A DNA stretch of 64,000 nt from the NCBI GenBank assembly GCA_024304885.1, contig JALJOM010000003.1, positions 2,782,043 to 2,846,042 of the forward strand, in the 5' to 3' direction. The notes below the pieces were generated by a model, which worked only from the letters and a program-made list of their open reading frames with translations, had not been told where the DNA came from and did no database searches. A program made the position numbers and the translations under genes. The stretch is from Beijerinckiaceae bacterium. Its GTDB lineage: Bacteria > Pseudomonadota > Alphaproteobacteria > Rhizobiales > Beijerinckiaceae. Positions 23,081 to 31,618 of the stretch are shown here, in pieces (the stretch's first letter is position 1; each line of letters begins with the position of its first letter).

Positions 23081-25990
23081 TCAGGCCGCGATGCTCGCCG
23101 CCCCGACGAGCTTGCGCGCCTCGACGATGCCGATCGGCGGACCATAGGCATAGCCTTCGGCGTAGTCGCATCCGAGCCGGGCGGCGTCGGCGGCATCCTT
23201 CTCCGCGTCCATGCCCTTGGCGAGCACGTCCATGCCGAGATCGTGAGCGAGATCGACGATCGCGTGGAGCAGGACCGCGCGGCGTTCTTCCGGGCTCGGG
23301 CGCATGAGCGCGGCGTCGAGCGCGATCACGTCGAAGGGGAACTTCTCGAGGCAGGCGAGCGGCATGGTGCCGGTTCCGAACCCGCCGAGCGCGAGCCCGA
23401 TACCCTGCTCCCGCAGCCGCGACAGCAGGCGCGCGGCGAGCTCCGGATTTTCCATCACGAGCCGTTCCTTCACCTCGAGGAGCAGGCTGCCGCGGCTGAC
23501 CTCGAACCGCGATTGCACCGCCTTCATGTCGTGCAGGAGGTCGGCGCGCAACCATCGCCGCGACGGCACATTCAGGATCGCGAAGATAGGCGGATCGACA
23601 TCGAGAGCCGCTTGCCAGGCGGCCAGCTCGTGCATCGTGCGCTCGAGCATGAACAAGCCGAGGTCGACGACCTTGTCGTCGGCCTCCGCCGCCGCGACGA
23701 GCTCGTCGAGACCGAGCCGCCCCAGGCGCGGATGATCGAAGCGCGGCACTGTCTCGAATCCGGCGACGGTGCGGTCCTCGAGCCGCACGATCGGGCGAAA
23801 CAGGATCTTCATCTCGCCGCGGTCGAGCGCGCGCGCGATCTCGGCGCCGAGGCTCGCTCTGTCCGGGCACTCCGGCCGCATCGAGGCCGTGAAAATCTCG
23901 ATGCGGTTGCCGCCTGTGGCCTTGGCCCGTCGCAACGCGATCTCGGCATCCGCCAGCATGTCCTCGCGGCTCGCGTGGATCTGCGGATCGAAGAGCACGA
24001 TTCCCATGGAGGCGGCGAGCGGGAGCTCGTGCTCGCCGAAGGCGACGGGGGTCGTGACGGCCCGACGCACGAGACCTGCGAAGGCGATCAGCTCGTCCGC
24101 GGTGTCCTCGGAGACGACGAGCACGGCAAAATGGTCCGCCGAGATGCGAGAGAGCGTGTCGAGCGGTTTCAGGAGACGTCCCACCCGTCTCGCGATCGTG
24201 GCGAGGACCGAATCGCCGGCGGGAAGGCCCGCGGCCTCGTTGACCTTGCCCAAGCCGTCGACATCGATCGCAATGATTGTCGGGCGGAACCGGTGCTCGA
24301 CCTGAGCGAGGGCGAGTGCCCGGTCCAGGCGATCGCAGAAGATCTCGCGATTGGGCAAGCCGGTCAGGGTATCGTGCACGGCATCGTGCAGGAGCCGCTC
24401 CTCCGTGACCTTGGAGTCGGTCACGTCGCCGAGGAGTCCGACGATCCGAAGCACCGTGCCGTCGGCGCCGACGACCGGACGCGCCTTCAGCCTGAACCAC
24501 ACGTAATGGCCGGCGACGCTCCGCAGGCGAAAGTCCTCCGCGATCCGCCCCCCTCTCCGGTCGAGAATCGCATCGAGGCATGACCGAAAGCGGTCGCGCT
24601 CGGCCGGATGGAGGACGCCTTGCCACGACGCGGCGGACCCTTCGAGCGCGTCGGGCTCGAGCCCGAGCCGAGCCTCGAGCTCCGCACCGACGTGCACGCG
24701 GTCGTCGACGACGTCCCAGTCGAAGACGATATCGCCGCTCGCGCCGAGAGCGAGGGCCTTGCGCTCGACGTCCGACACGATCCCGTGACCGAGCGCTCCG
24801 GCGGCGAAAGCGCTCTGCAGCACCGTGAAGCCGATCAGCATCACGAGGAGCACGAGGCCCCCCATCAGCGCCGGGGAGACGAGATCATTGGTCAGCGTGC
24901 CGGTGACGGCGAAGGCCGCAGCGACGACCCAGGCGAGCAGCAGCAACCAGGTCGGGATCAAGAGGATCGCGCGTTCGTAGCCGTGGCTGGCGAGGCTGAC
25001 GACGAGGACGAACCCGACCGCGGCGATTGCGCCGAGCGAGATCCGTGCGATGCCCGCCGCGATCGAGGGATCGTAGATCGAGAGGCCGACGAGCCCGGCG
25101 AGAAAGGCGACCCACGCCGCGAGGACATGCGGAGCTCGGACGTGCCAGCGATCGAGGTCGAGATAGGCGAACAGGAAGACCAGCAGGCTCGTGGCGAGAA
25201 CCGCCTCCGCGCCGGCACGCCAGATGTGGAGCGTCTCCCCCCACGTACCGAGGCTCTTGCTCCAGAAGCCGAAATCGATCGAGACATAGGCGAGGATCGT
25301 CCAGGCGAGGGCCGCCGCCGCCGGGAAGATCACGGCGCCCTTGACGACGAAGACGATCGTGAGGAAGAGAGCGAGCAGGCCCGCGACACCGATGACGATG
25401 CCCTTGTAGAGGGCGAGGCTCGTCATCTTGTCCTTGTAGGCGTCGGGCTCCCAGAGGGTCAGCCGCGGCAGGTTCGGGGTGTTCAGCTCCGCGACATAGG
25501 TAATGGTCGCACCCGGATCGAGAGTCACGCGGAAGAGATCGGCGTCGGTGTCGTCCTGGCGTTCCGGCGCGAAGCCGTGGCTCGCGGTCATCGCCGAGAT
25601 CCGCGAGGCGCCGAGGTCCGGCCAGATCAATCCGGAGCCGACGAAGCGGAAATGCGGCGCCACGATCAAGCGTTCGATCTGCTCGCCGGTATCGTTGGTG
25701 AGGGCGAAGACGATCCAGGCGGGCCTCGTGCCTTCCTCGCGGGCGCGCACCTCGATGCGGCGAACGATGCCGTCGGCTCCCGGGGCGGTCGCGACCAGAA
25801 GGCGATCGCCTTCCGACTTGTAGCTCTCGACCGCCTTGGTGAGATCGATCGCCGGCGCGTTCAGGGGAACCCTGACAGCCTCGACCGCGTCGGCGCGGCC
25901 GCTGCCGGCGAGCAGGACGCCGAGCAGGACGAGTAGACGGAACCGGATCAGGAAGCGCGGCAAGAAGGACCTATCCCGAGGTTGCGGCAC
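23081..25990 (-). CDS. Membrane sensor with degenerate GGDEF and EAL domains
   Basis: About 969 residues from a GTG at 25990; TTG 25963 is an alternative, and both precede the signal peptide (LLVLLGVLLAGSG). Order: a periplasmic beta-rich domain of 7TMR-DISM type (about 30-200), seven hydrophobic helices, a PAS/PAC domain (DIVFDWDVVDDRVHVG ... YVWFRLKARPVVGADG), GGDEF, EAL. The GGDEF active-site position reads A-D-H-F (RISADHFAVL) instead of GG(D/E)EF, and the EAL motif reads F-E-T-V (AGFETVPRF). Other catalytic acids of EAL are also not obvious. It therefore probably senses and binds rather than makes or breaks c-di-GMP. Convergent with yqgE; alone on its strand. Confidence 0.87.
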   Translation of the reverse strand: MPQPRDRSFLPRFLIRFRLLVLLGVLLAGSGRADAVEAVRVPLNAPAIDLTKAVESYKSEGDRLLVATAPGADGIVRRIEVRAREEGTRPAWIVFALTNDTGEQIERLIVAPHFRFVGSGLIWPDLGASRISAMTASHGFAPERQDDTDADLFRVTLDPGATITYVAELNTPNLPRLTLWEPDAYKDKMTSLALYKGIVIGVAGLLALFLTIVFVVKGAVIFPAAAALAWTILAYVSIDFGFWSKSLGTWGETLHIWRAGAEAVLATSLLVFLFAYLDLDRWHVRAPHVLAAWVAFLAGLVGLSIYDPSIAAGIARISLGAIAAVGFVLVVSLASHGYERAILLIPTWLLLLAWVVAAAFAVTGTLTNDLVSPALMGGLVLLVMLIGFTVLQSAFAAGALGHGIVSDVERKALALGASGDIVFDWDVVDDRVHVGAELEARLGLEPDALEGSAASWQGVLHPAERDRFRSCLDAILDRRGGRIAEDFRLRSVAGHYVWFRLKARPVVGADGTVLRIVGLLGDVTDSKVTEERLLHDAVHDTLTGLPNREIFCDRLDRALALAQVEHRFRPTIIAIDVDGLGKVNEAAGLPAGDSVLATIARRVGRLLKPLDTLSRISADHFAVLVVSEDTADELIAFAGLVRRAVTTPVAFGEHELPLAASMGIVLFDPQIHASREDMLADAEIALRRAKATGGNRIEIFTASMRPECPDRASLGAEIARALDRGEMKILFRPIVRLEDRTVAGFETVPRFDHPRLGRLGLDELVAAAEADDKVVDLGLFMLERTMHELAAWQAALDVDPPIFAILNVPSRRWLRADLLHDMKAVQSRFEVSRGSLLLEVKERLVMENPELAARLLSRLREQGIGLALGGFGTGTMPLACLEKFPFDVIALDAALMRPSPEERRAVLLHAIVDLAHDLGMDVLAKGMDAEKDAADAARLGCDYAEGYAYGPPIGIVEARKLVGAASIAA

Positions 25991-26303
25991 GGCGCAATCG
26001 ACGCCTCGACCGCCACGCCTCTGACACACGTGGCGTCCCTGCCGAACCGAGGCGAATCGTCTCGCCTCTTCGCAAAGCGGGTCACGCCATCGCGCATCGT
26101 GGGGCACGCGGTCGGCCGTATGTACGGCGCCTCGACGCTCTTGCACGCTCGCGGCAACATCATGGCGCGAGCCGAGACCGAGCGCGGCTCCGGGCGCGAG
26201 GACGGACCCGCGGCGCGTCAGGTCCTCGGCGCACGACGCCCGGCAAGCGACACGATCGTCACGGCGCGTCGCAAAGCCGGATGACCCAAATGCCAGGCTA
26301 GAT

Positions 26304-26448
26304 TACGATGAATTTGGATGGAACCGATCCAAATTCATGAACGTGATCGATGCTAGAGACTTGGCGCGGGATCAGCAGATGAGTTCACGCGATCTGCGTG
26401 AACTCGATGGCGCCGGAAGACCGGTATCCGCTTTTCCTCGTCCCGCGC
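26304..26448 (+). repeat. Family-B repeat carrying a nested palindrome
   Basis: Starts ATGAATTTGGATGGAACCGATCCAAATTCAT (near-perfect inverted repeat), then GATCGATGCTAGAGACTTGGCGCGGGAT, and ends CCGGTATCCGCTTTTCCTCGTCCCGCGC. Compared with the copy at 21052-21160 it has about 30 extra bases after GGGAT. Confidence 0.8.
26381..26405. repeat. Short perfect palindrome (family C) inside family B
   Basis: GAGTTCACGC, a five-base spacer GATCT, then GCGTGAACTC: a perfect 10-bp inverted repeat lying in the segment absent from the other family-B copies. Confidence 0.8.
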
Positions 26449-26453
26449 AAGGA

Positions 26454-26678
26454 TCAATGATCCGCTTTCGCCTGCACCGCATGCTTCAGCTCGCGCGCGG
26501 CGTCGATCGCGATTTTTTTCTGGGCTTCGCTCAAGGTCTTGTCGGCTCCTATGGCGGCCTTGAGCTTGGGCATCTCGACGTGCCTGGAATCGGGGATCTC
26601 CGCGATGAAGGCGGTCAATGCGGCGATGACCGCCTCGAGCTCGTCGATCTTGTCCTCGATGGACTTCGGCTCCGACAT
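26454..26678 (-). CDS. Small acidic coiled-coil-like protein
   Basis: 74 residues. The N-terminal half (SIEDKIDELEAVIAALTAFIAEI) has the heptad hydrophobic pattern of a short coiled coil, followed by a Pro-containing hinge and a Lys/Ala-rich amphipathic helix (LSEAQKKIAIDAARELKHAVQAK). No signal or membrane segment. The ATG is preceded by GGGAGA. I do not recognise the family; the N-terminus resembles SlyX-like small coiled coils only superficially. The stop is directly at the edge of a family-B repeat. Upstream is the GNAT gene end region, 94 bases away, on the same strand. Confidence 0.55.
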   Translation of the reverse strand: MSEPKSIEDKIDELEAVIAALTAFIAEIPDSRHVEMPKLKAAIGADKTLSEAQKKIAIDAARELKHAVQAKADH

Positions 26679-26772
26679 CGTCGTCTCCCATTCCGCGGCC
26701 GTCCGCGCTCCCCGAAGCGATGTGGGCGAAAGCGGCGCAATTGCTCTTGCGCCGCACTATCGCCTTTCGGCG

Positions 26773-27417
26773 CTAACTTGGCAACGACGCTGCGCGGCCT
26801 CGGCCGTCAGGGCTTGTCGTGCCGCGGCTTGGGGGCGGCAAGGAATCCGACTCGAGCATGGCATAGAGCAGGTGGTCCTGCCAGATTCCGTTGATCCGAA
26901 GATAGGCGCGGGCAAAGCCTTCGCGGCTGAACCCGACGTGCTCCAGGAGCTTGATCGAGGCGACATTGTGCGGAAGGCAGGACGCCTCGAGGCGATGCAG
27001 CCTGAGCGTCGCGAAGGCGAAGCCGATGACGGCGCGCACCGCGCGCGACATGAAGCCCTTGCCGGCATAGGGCTCGCCGATCCAATAGCCGAGGGTCGCG
27101 GCCTGCACGACGCCGCGTCGCACTTGCCCGAGCGTGAGGCCGCCGAGCAGCACGTGGTCGTCGCGGAAGACGAGGAAGGGATAGGCCTCGTCGTTCTCGA
27201 TCTCGGTCTGGTTGCGCCGCAGCCTTCGGCGGAACGCGGCTCGCGTCAGGTCGTCGCCGGGCCAGGTCGGCTCCCACGGCGTGAGAAAGGCCCTGCTGCG
27301 CTCGCGCAGGCCGGCCCAGCCGTCGAAATCGCGCATCTCGCCGGGACGAAGGTAAAGCCCGTCGCCGCGCACGAAGATCGCATTCTCGCTCGGGGCGCCC
27401 AGACGAAACAGGGCCAT
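26773..27417 (-). CDS. GNAT-family N-acetyltransferase, RimJ/RimL type
   Basis: 214 residues from ATG 27417, which has a strong GGAGG seven bases upstream, inside the end of the preceding peptidase gene's spacer. RimJ-like features: LYLRPGEMRDFDGWAGLRERSRAFLTPWEPTW at the start, LGGLTLGQVRRG, GYWIGEPYAGKGFMSRAVRAVIGFAF (acetyl-CoA loop R/Q-x-x-G-x-G/A region), and HRLEASCLPHNVASIKLLEHVGFSREGFARAYLRINGIWQDHLLYAML, the hallmark C-terminal part. It may acetylate a ribosomal protein N-terminus or a small molecule. It is the last gene of the DUF983-surf1-thrC-M16-GNAT run; this M16-GNAT order is conserved in Rhizobiales. Confidence 0.92.
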   Translation of the reverse strand: MALFRLGAPSENAIFVRGDGLYLRPGEMRDFDGWAGLRERSRAFLTPWEPTWPGDDLTRAAFRRRLRRNQTEIENDEAYPFLVFRDDHVLLGGLTLGQVRRGVVQAATLGYWIGEPYAGKGFMSRAVRAVIGFAFATLRLHRLEASCLPHNVASIKLLEHVGFSREGFARAYLRINGIWQDHLLYAMLESDSLPPPSRGTTSPDGRGRAASLPS

Positions 27418-27431
27418 CGCGACCTCCTCCT

Positions 27432-28697
27432 TCAAATCCCGCGCAGGCGCGAGGCGACGCGGTCCTGGGTCGGTACCTTTGCGACGGGACCGATGGCCGC
27501 GACCGTCGGGACCGATCGCAGAATGCGCGCGCCCGCGCGGCGGATCTGGCCGACATCGAGCGCGTCGATTTTCGCCGTGATCTCCTCGAGCGTGAGGACG
27601 CGGCCGAATGCGATCAGCTGGCGCGCGATCTGCTCCGCTCGCGCCGCCGGAGATTCGAGCGCGGCCAGCAGCGATACTTTCATCTGGGCCTTGGCACGGC
27701 GCAGCTCCGCGTCACCGAGCGAGCATGCCGCCTCGCCGAGGCAATCAATCGCGACCGGGATCAATTCCGCCACGTCCTTGGCGCCGGTCGCGGCATAGAA
27801 GCCGAACAGCCCCACATCGGAATAGCCCCAATGGAAGGCGTGGATCGCATAGGCGAGCCCGCGTGCCTCGCGCACCTCCTGGAAGAGGCGCGAGGACATC
27901 CCGCCTCCGACGATATTGGCGAAGACCTGGATCGCATAGAAATCCGCGTCCCAATAGGGCACTCCTTTGAACCCGATCACAATATGAGCCTGCTCGAGGC
28001 GGCGTTTCAAGCGCGTGTCGCCACCCGCATAGCTGGCCTCGGCATGGATCGGGCTCCGCGTATGGACGGGCAGGCCGGCGAAGCGCTCGAAGGCTTCGTC
28101 GCGGATCGCCGCATGCGTCACCGCCCCCGCCGCGGCGATCACCGTCGCGCCGCTGTGATAATGCGTGTCGAGGAACGAGCCGATCGCATCGCGCCCGAAC
28201 GCCGAGACCTGCTCCTTGGTGCCGAGGATCGGCCGGCCGATCGGCTGGTCCGGGAACGCCGTCGCGCCGAACATGTCGAAGACGAGATCGTCGGGCGTAT
28301 CCTCGACCGCGCCGATCTCTTGCAGGATCACGCCTTTCTCCCGCTCGAGCTCGCCTTGGTCGAAGGTGCTCTCGGTCAGGATGTCGGCGAGGATGTCGAG
28401 CGCGAGCGGCGCGTCGCCCGCGAGCACATGGGCGAAATAGGACGTATGCTCGGTGCTCGTCGCCGCGTTGAGGTCGCCTCCCGCGGATTCGATCTCCTCG
28501 GCGATGTCGCGCGCCGAGCGGCGCCTCGTCCCCTTGAAGGCCATATGCTCGAGGAGATGCGACAGACCGTGCTCGTTCGCGCGCTCGTGCCGCGAGCCGG
28601 CGCCGATCCAGACGCCGAGCGAGGCGGTGGCGAGATGCGGCATGCTGTCGGTGACGATCCGCAATCCCGAAGGAAGGGTGGTGATCTCGACGCTCAT
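27432..28697 (-). CDS. M16-family zinc peptidase (processing-peptidase-like)
   Basis: 421-residue insulinase/mitochondrial processing-peptidase homologue. The inverted zinc motif H47-L-L-E-H51 (HLLEHMAFKGT) and the distal Glu in EREKGVILQEIGAVEDTPDD mark a catalytically complete subunit. The C-terminal half has the glycine-rich GGGMSSRLFQEVRE and AYAIHAFH segments. ATG 28697 overlaps the thrC stop by four bases. This thrC-M16 order is widespread in Alphaproteobacteria, and the group is considered the ancestor of mitochondrial beta-MPP. Likely cytosolic; physiological substrates unknown. Confidence 0.95.
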   Translation of the reverse strand: MSVEITTLPSGLRIVTDSMPHLATASLGVWIGAGSRHERANEHGLSHLLEHMAFKGTRRRSARDIAEEIESAGGDLNAATSTEHTSYFAHVLAGDAPLALDILADILTESTFDQGELEREKGVILQEIGAVEDTPDDLVFDMFGATAFPDQPIGRPILGTKEQVSAFGRDAIGSFLDTHYHSGATVIAAAGAVTHAAIRDEAFERFAGLPVHTRSPIHAEASYAGGDTRLKRRLEQAHIVIGFKGVPYWDADFYAIQVFANIVGGGMSSRLFQEVREARGLAYAIHAFHWGYSDVGLFGFYAATGAKDVAELIPVAIDCLGEAACSLGDAELRRAKAQMKVSLLAALESPAARAEQIARQLIAFGRVLTLEEITAKIDALDVGQIRRAGARILRSVPTVAAIGPVAKVPTQDRVASRLRGI

Positions 28698-30127
28698 GAT
28701 GCCACCTTCGCGGTGGTCGCCGCGCGGCTCCCGGTCCGCGCGCGCTCGCGGATGAAACGCTCGATCCCGGGCAGATCGTTCGGCAGGATCGCAATTCTCT
28801 CGGCCTTGTCGTGGAGCGCGGCAAGAGGCTCGGGAAGTGCCGGCCGCTGCCCGATCGCCCGCTCGATCGCGTCCGGGAACTTGGCCGGATGCGCCGTCCC
28901 CAGGACGATCTGCGGCGTTGCAGGCCGCTTCGCCTGAGCGCGCCGTGCCGCCGAGATAGCCACCGCCGTATGTGGATCGGCGATATAGCGGGCCTCGCGC
29001 CAGGTCCGGGCGATCTCGCGCGTGGTTTCGGCCTCGTCGGTGCGGAATGCGTCGAACTCGGCGCGGATCGAAGCGAGCGCGCTCTGCCCGATCACGAAGG
29101 AGCGGGACTTGCCGAGCTCCGCCATGAGCCTGGTGATCGCGCCCGCATCGCGGTCATAGGCTTCGAAAAGGAGGCGCTCGAAATTCGAAGAGACTTGGAT
29201 GTCCATCGACGGCGACTGGGTCGCGGACACGGCTGCGAGCTCGTAGCAGCCGGTCGCGAGCGTGCGTTGCAGGATATCGTTCGCGTTCGTCGCGATGACG
29301 AACCGCTCCACCGGAAGGCCCATGCGCTTCGCGATCCAGCCGGCGAAGATATCGCCGAAATTTCCCGTCGGCACGGTGAAGGACACGTCGCGCCGGGGCG
29401 CACCGAGGGCCGTCGCGCTCGTGAAATAATAGACGATCTGCGCCAGGATGCGCGCGATGTTGATCGAGTTCACGCCGCAGAGGCGAAGGTCGGCACAGAG
29501 CCGCGCGTCGGCGAACAGCGCCTTGACGCTCGCCTGCGCGTCGTCGAACGTCCCTTCGATCGCGATGGTATGGATATTGGCCGCCTCGACGGTGGTCATC
29601 TGCCGACGCTGGACCTCAGAGACCCGCCCGTGCGGATAGAGGATGAAGACATCGACTCGCGGCAGGCCGGCGAAGGCCTCGATCGCGGCGGCCCCGGTGT
29701 CGCCCGATGTCGCCCCGATGATCGTCGCATGCTCCCCTTTCGCCGCGAGGGCGTGATCGATCATCCTGGCGAGGAGCTGCATCGCCAGATCCTTGAAGGC
29801 GAGGGTCGGACCGTGGAACAGCTCGAGCACGAAGAGATTCGAGTCGATCTGCACGAGCGGAGCGACCGCCTTGTGGCGGAAGGCCTCATAGGCCGCGTCG
29901 ATCATCGCGGTCAAAGCCGTCGGCGCGATCGCGCCCGCGACAAAGGGCGAGACGATCGTGTCCGCCACATGGGCATAGGGCCGTCCGGCGAGATCGGCGA
30001 TCGCCGCCTCGCTCAGCCGGGGATAGGAGCCGGGCAGATAAAGCCCGCCGTCCGAGGCCAGCCCCGACAAGAGCGTCGCGTCGAAGGACAGCGGCGGCGC
30101 CATTCCGCGCGTGGACACATATTTCAC
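28694..30127 (-). CDS. thrC: Threonine synthase
   Basis: 477 residues from GTG 30127. This start gives the family's conserved opening (KYVSTRGMAPPLSFDATLLSGLASDGGLYLP); earlier in-frame Met codons add a basic leader that other threonine synthases lack. PLP lysine in HGPTLAFKDLAMQLL, the phosphate loop GATSGDTGAAAIEAF, and the NSINIARILAQIVYYF and VPTGNFGDIFAG blocks identify fold-type II threonine synthase of the longer class, which converts O-phosphohomoserine to threonine. It overlaps the M16 gene by four bases, while a 253-base A/T-richer leader separates it from surf1. Confidence 0.96.
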   Translation of the reverse strand: MKYVSTRGMAPPLSFDATLLSGLASDGGLYLPGSYPRLSEAAIADLAGRPYAHVADTIVSPFVAGAIAPTALTAMIDAAYEAFRHKAVAPLVQIDSNLFVLELFHGPTLAFKDLAMQLLARMIDHALAAKGEHATIIGATSGDTGAAAIEAFAGLPRVDVFILYPHGRVSEVQRRQMTTVEAANIHTIAIEGTFDDAQASVKALFADARLCADLRLCGVNSINIARILAQIVYYFTSATALGAPRRDVSFTVPTGNFGDIFAGWIAKRMGLPVERFVIATNANDILQRTLATGCYELAAVSATQSPSMDIQVSSNFERLLFEAYDRDAGAITRLMAELGKSRSFVIGQSALASIRAEFDAFRTDEAETTREIARTWREARYIADPHTAVAISAARRAQAKRPATPQIVLGTAHPAKFPDAIERAIGQRPALPEPLAALHDKAERIAILPNDLPGIERFIRERARTGSRAATTAKVAS

Positions 30128-30261
30128 GTGCTTCGACCTGTCGTTTCGAGACCCGATGCACCGCCGGATAGTGCGATGCCGCGCGGCCTCATACCACGAA
30201 GTTCGCGCGCGGGTGGCCTCACGCGCGCGGAAGGAAAGGGATCGGGGCATGTGGGGAGTCT

Positions 30262-30320
30262 CATAATGAATTATCAATAACGAGTGTCTTCAAGAAAATA
30301 CGATTGCGCAATCCTTCTTT
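30262..30320 (-). promoter_or_regulatory. A/T-rich segment, possible thrC promoter
   Basis: Within the 253-base gap between surf1 and thrC, this stretch is distinctly A/T-rich and contains TTGAAG (30288-30293, minus strand) with weak -10-like hexamers 16-18 bases on. Exact boxes are uncertain. Confidence 0.3.
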
Positions 30321-30380
30321 CACGAATCCTCTGCTTTCCGCCGCCCGTGGTCGGGAGCCGATCCGGCGCCTCGGCTGCTG

Positions 30381-31124
30381 TCATGCCGGAGCCCGCCACT
30401 GCGTCCATGCATAGCTGCCGAAGATGGCGGCTCCCGTCGCGGCGAGCCCGAACCAGGTCACGGCATAGCCGAGATGATTGTCGGGAATTCGCAGCTCGGT
30501 CGTCCCTCCCCTCGGCCAGGCCCACGGATCGGCCGAGGCATCGGCATCGACGCCGAAAGGCGCCGCGGGGTGGAGGCCGAAATGCGCGGCGATCGCCGCC
30601 GGATCGCGGGTGAAGGCGCGGCCGTGCGCGAGGTCATCGACCGGCGTGAACAGGGTGCGGGGCTCGGGGGCACGCAGGAGGCCGATGATCCGGGTCGGGC
30701 TCGGGTGCGCCGGGTCGTCCCGTGCGATTCGGTCGAGAGCCGATTGCGGCACAAAGCCCCGGTTGACGACGACATGAGCGCCGGAGGCAATCCGGAGCGG
30801 CGTGAGGACCAGGTAGCCCGGTTCCTCGATGCCGGTGGCTCCGCCCGACGGGCGGAAGACCAGCACTTCCATGTCGTGGGCGAAAATGCCGTCGAGCACG
30901 ACACGACGATATTCATAGTCGGCAGGGCGCAGGCGCGGCCATTCCGAGGGGTCCGGGAGGGGCTGCGGTGCCTCGCTCGCGCGCGCGGAAATCTCGGAGA
31001 TCAGCGCCTGCTTCGCGGCATGCCTCTGGAGCTGCCACAGGCCGAGCCCGACGGCGATCGCAGAGGCCACGACGACGACGACGGCGAGGCCGAGCAGGTG
31101 AGGCGACCGGTGCAGCGCGCTCAC
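30381..31124 (-). CDS. SURF1-family cytochrome oxidase assembly protein
   Basis: 247 residues from GTG 31124, which overlaps the DUF983 stop (GTGA). Two transmembrane helices, one at the N-terminus (about 8-30, LGLAVVVVVASAIAVGLGLWQLQRH) and one at the C-terminus (NHLGYAVTWFGLAATGAAIFGSYAW), bracket a periplasmic domain with the SURF1 features GLWQLQRHAAKQALI, a YEYRRVVLDGIF block, VNRGFVP and RIIGLLR. SURF1 helps insert haem a into subunit I of aa3-type oxidase. No cox genes are in the window, although its partners normally lie just upstream of DUF983. Confidence 0.93.
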   Translation of the reverse strand: MSALHRSPHLLGLAVVVVVASAIAVGLGLWQLQRHAAKQALISEISARASEAPQPLPDPSEWPRLRPADYEYRRVVLDGIFAHDMEVLVFRPSGGATGIEEPGYLVLTPLRIASGAHVVVNRGFVPQSALDRIARDDPAHPSPTRIIGLLRAPEPRTLFTPVDDLAHGRAFTRDPAAIAAHFGLHPAAPFGVDADASADPWAWPRGGTTELRIPDNHLGYAVTWFGLAATGAAIFGSYAWTQWRAPA

Positions 31125-31498
31125 CCTTCGAGGCGCCCCTCGGCAGCCTTGTTGCGATATTGGAGCGCGATCAGGAGACCCTTGAGCGGGCGCAGCAGGC
31201 CAGCGCAGACGAGAGCGGTCATCGGCAGGAAGATCGCGAGGTGAACCCAGATCGGCGGCTCGTAGAGGAGCTCCGTCGCCAAGGCGATGCCGAGCACGAC
31301 GAAGCCGCCGATGAGGGACACGAAGACGGCCGGCCCGTCGCCGGCGTCGGCGAAGGCGAGATCGAGCCCGCACCGGTCGCAGCGCGGTGCGAGGCCGAGA
31401 AATCCGGAAAACAGCGGGCCGCGGCCGCAGCGCGGGCAACGGCCCGTGAGCCCGGCGAGGATCGCCGACGGCGCGGAGGCATCTCGGTCGAGGGTCAT
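31121..31498 (-). CDS. DUF983 membrane protein of cytochrome-oxidase clusters
   Basis: 125 residues. The N-terminal cytosolic part has a zinc-ribbon-like CPRCG-x13-CDRCG arrangement (GRCPRCGRGPLF ... PRCDRCGLDL), then two membrane helices (about 52-78 and 83-100). DUF983 proteins lie between coxC and surf1 in Alphaproteobacteria and are thought to help aa3 oxidase assembly. It starts ATG 31498 and overlaps surf1 by four bases. Upstream, instead of coxC, lies the divergent nitrilase-family gene with only 120 bases between the starts. Confidence 0.9.
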   Translation of the reverse strand: MTLDRDASAPSAILAGLTGRCPRCGRGPLFSGFLGLAPRCDRCGLDLAFADAGDGPAVFVSLIGGFVVLGIALATELLYEPPIWVHLAIFLPMTALVCAGLLRPLKGLLIALQYRNKAAEGRLEG

Positions 31499-31618
31499 GG
31501 GGTCTCCAATAGCCCATGTGCCTTGCTCGTGATAGGCGAGAGCACGCACGCGAGATTGCGACAAGATGCCCCCGTCTTGCGAGGACGCGGAGTGGACCAC
31601 GTTTTTTTGGAGTGCGCG

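Larger units (their letters stand above)
25991..26453. other. 463-base gap with a family-B repeat
   Basis: Upstream of the GGDEF/EAL gene. The first 310 bases show no gene; a family-B repeat with a nested palindrome covers 26304-26448. Confidence 0.6.

Noticed and set aside
24608..25936. A 442-codon open frame opposite the GGDEF/EAL gene
   Set aside because: Product is a repetitive Glu/Arg/Asp mixture typical of antisense frames; the minus-strand gene has clear domains.
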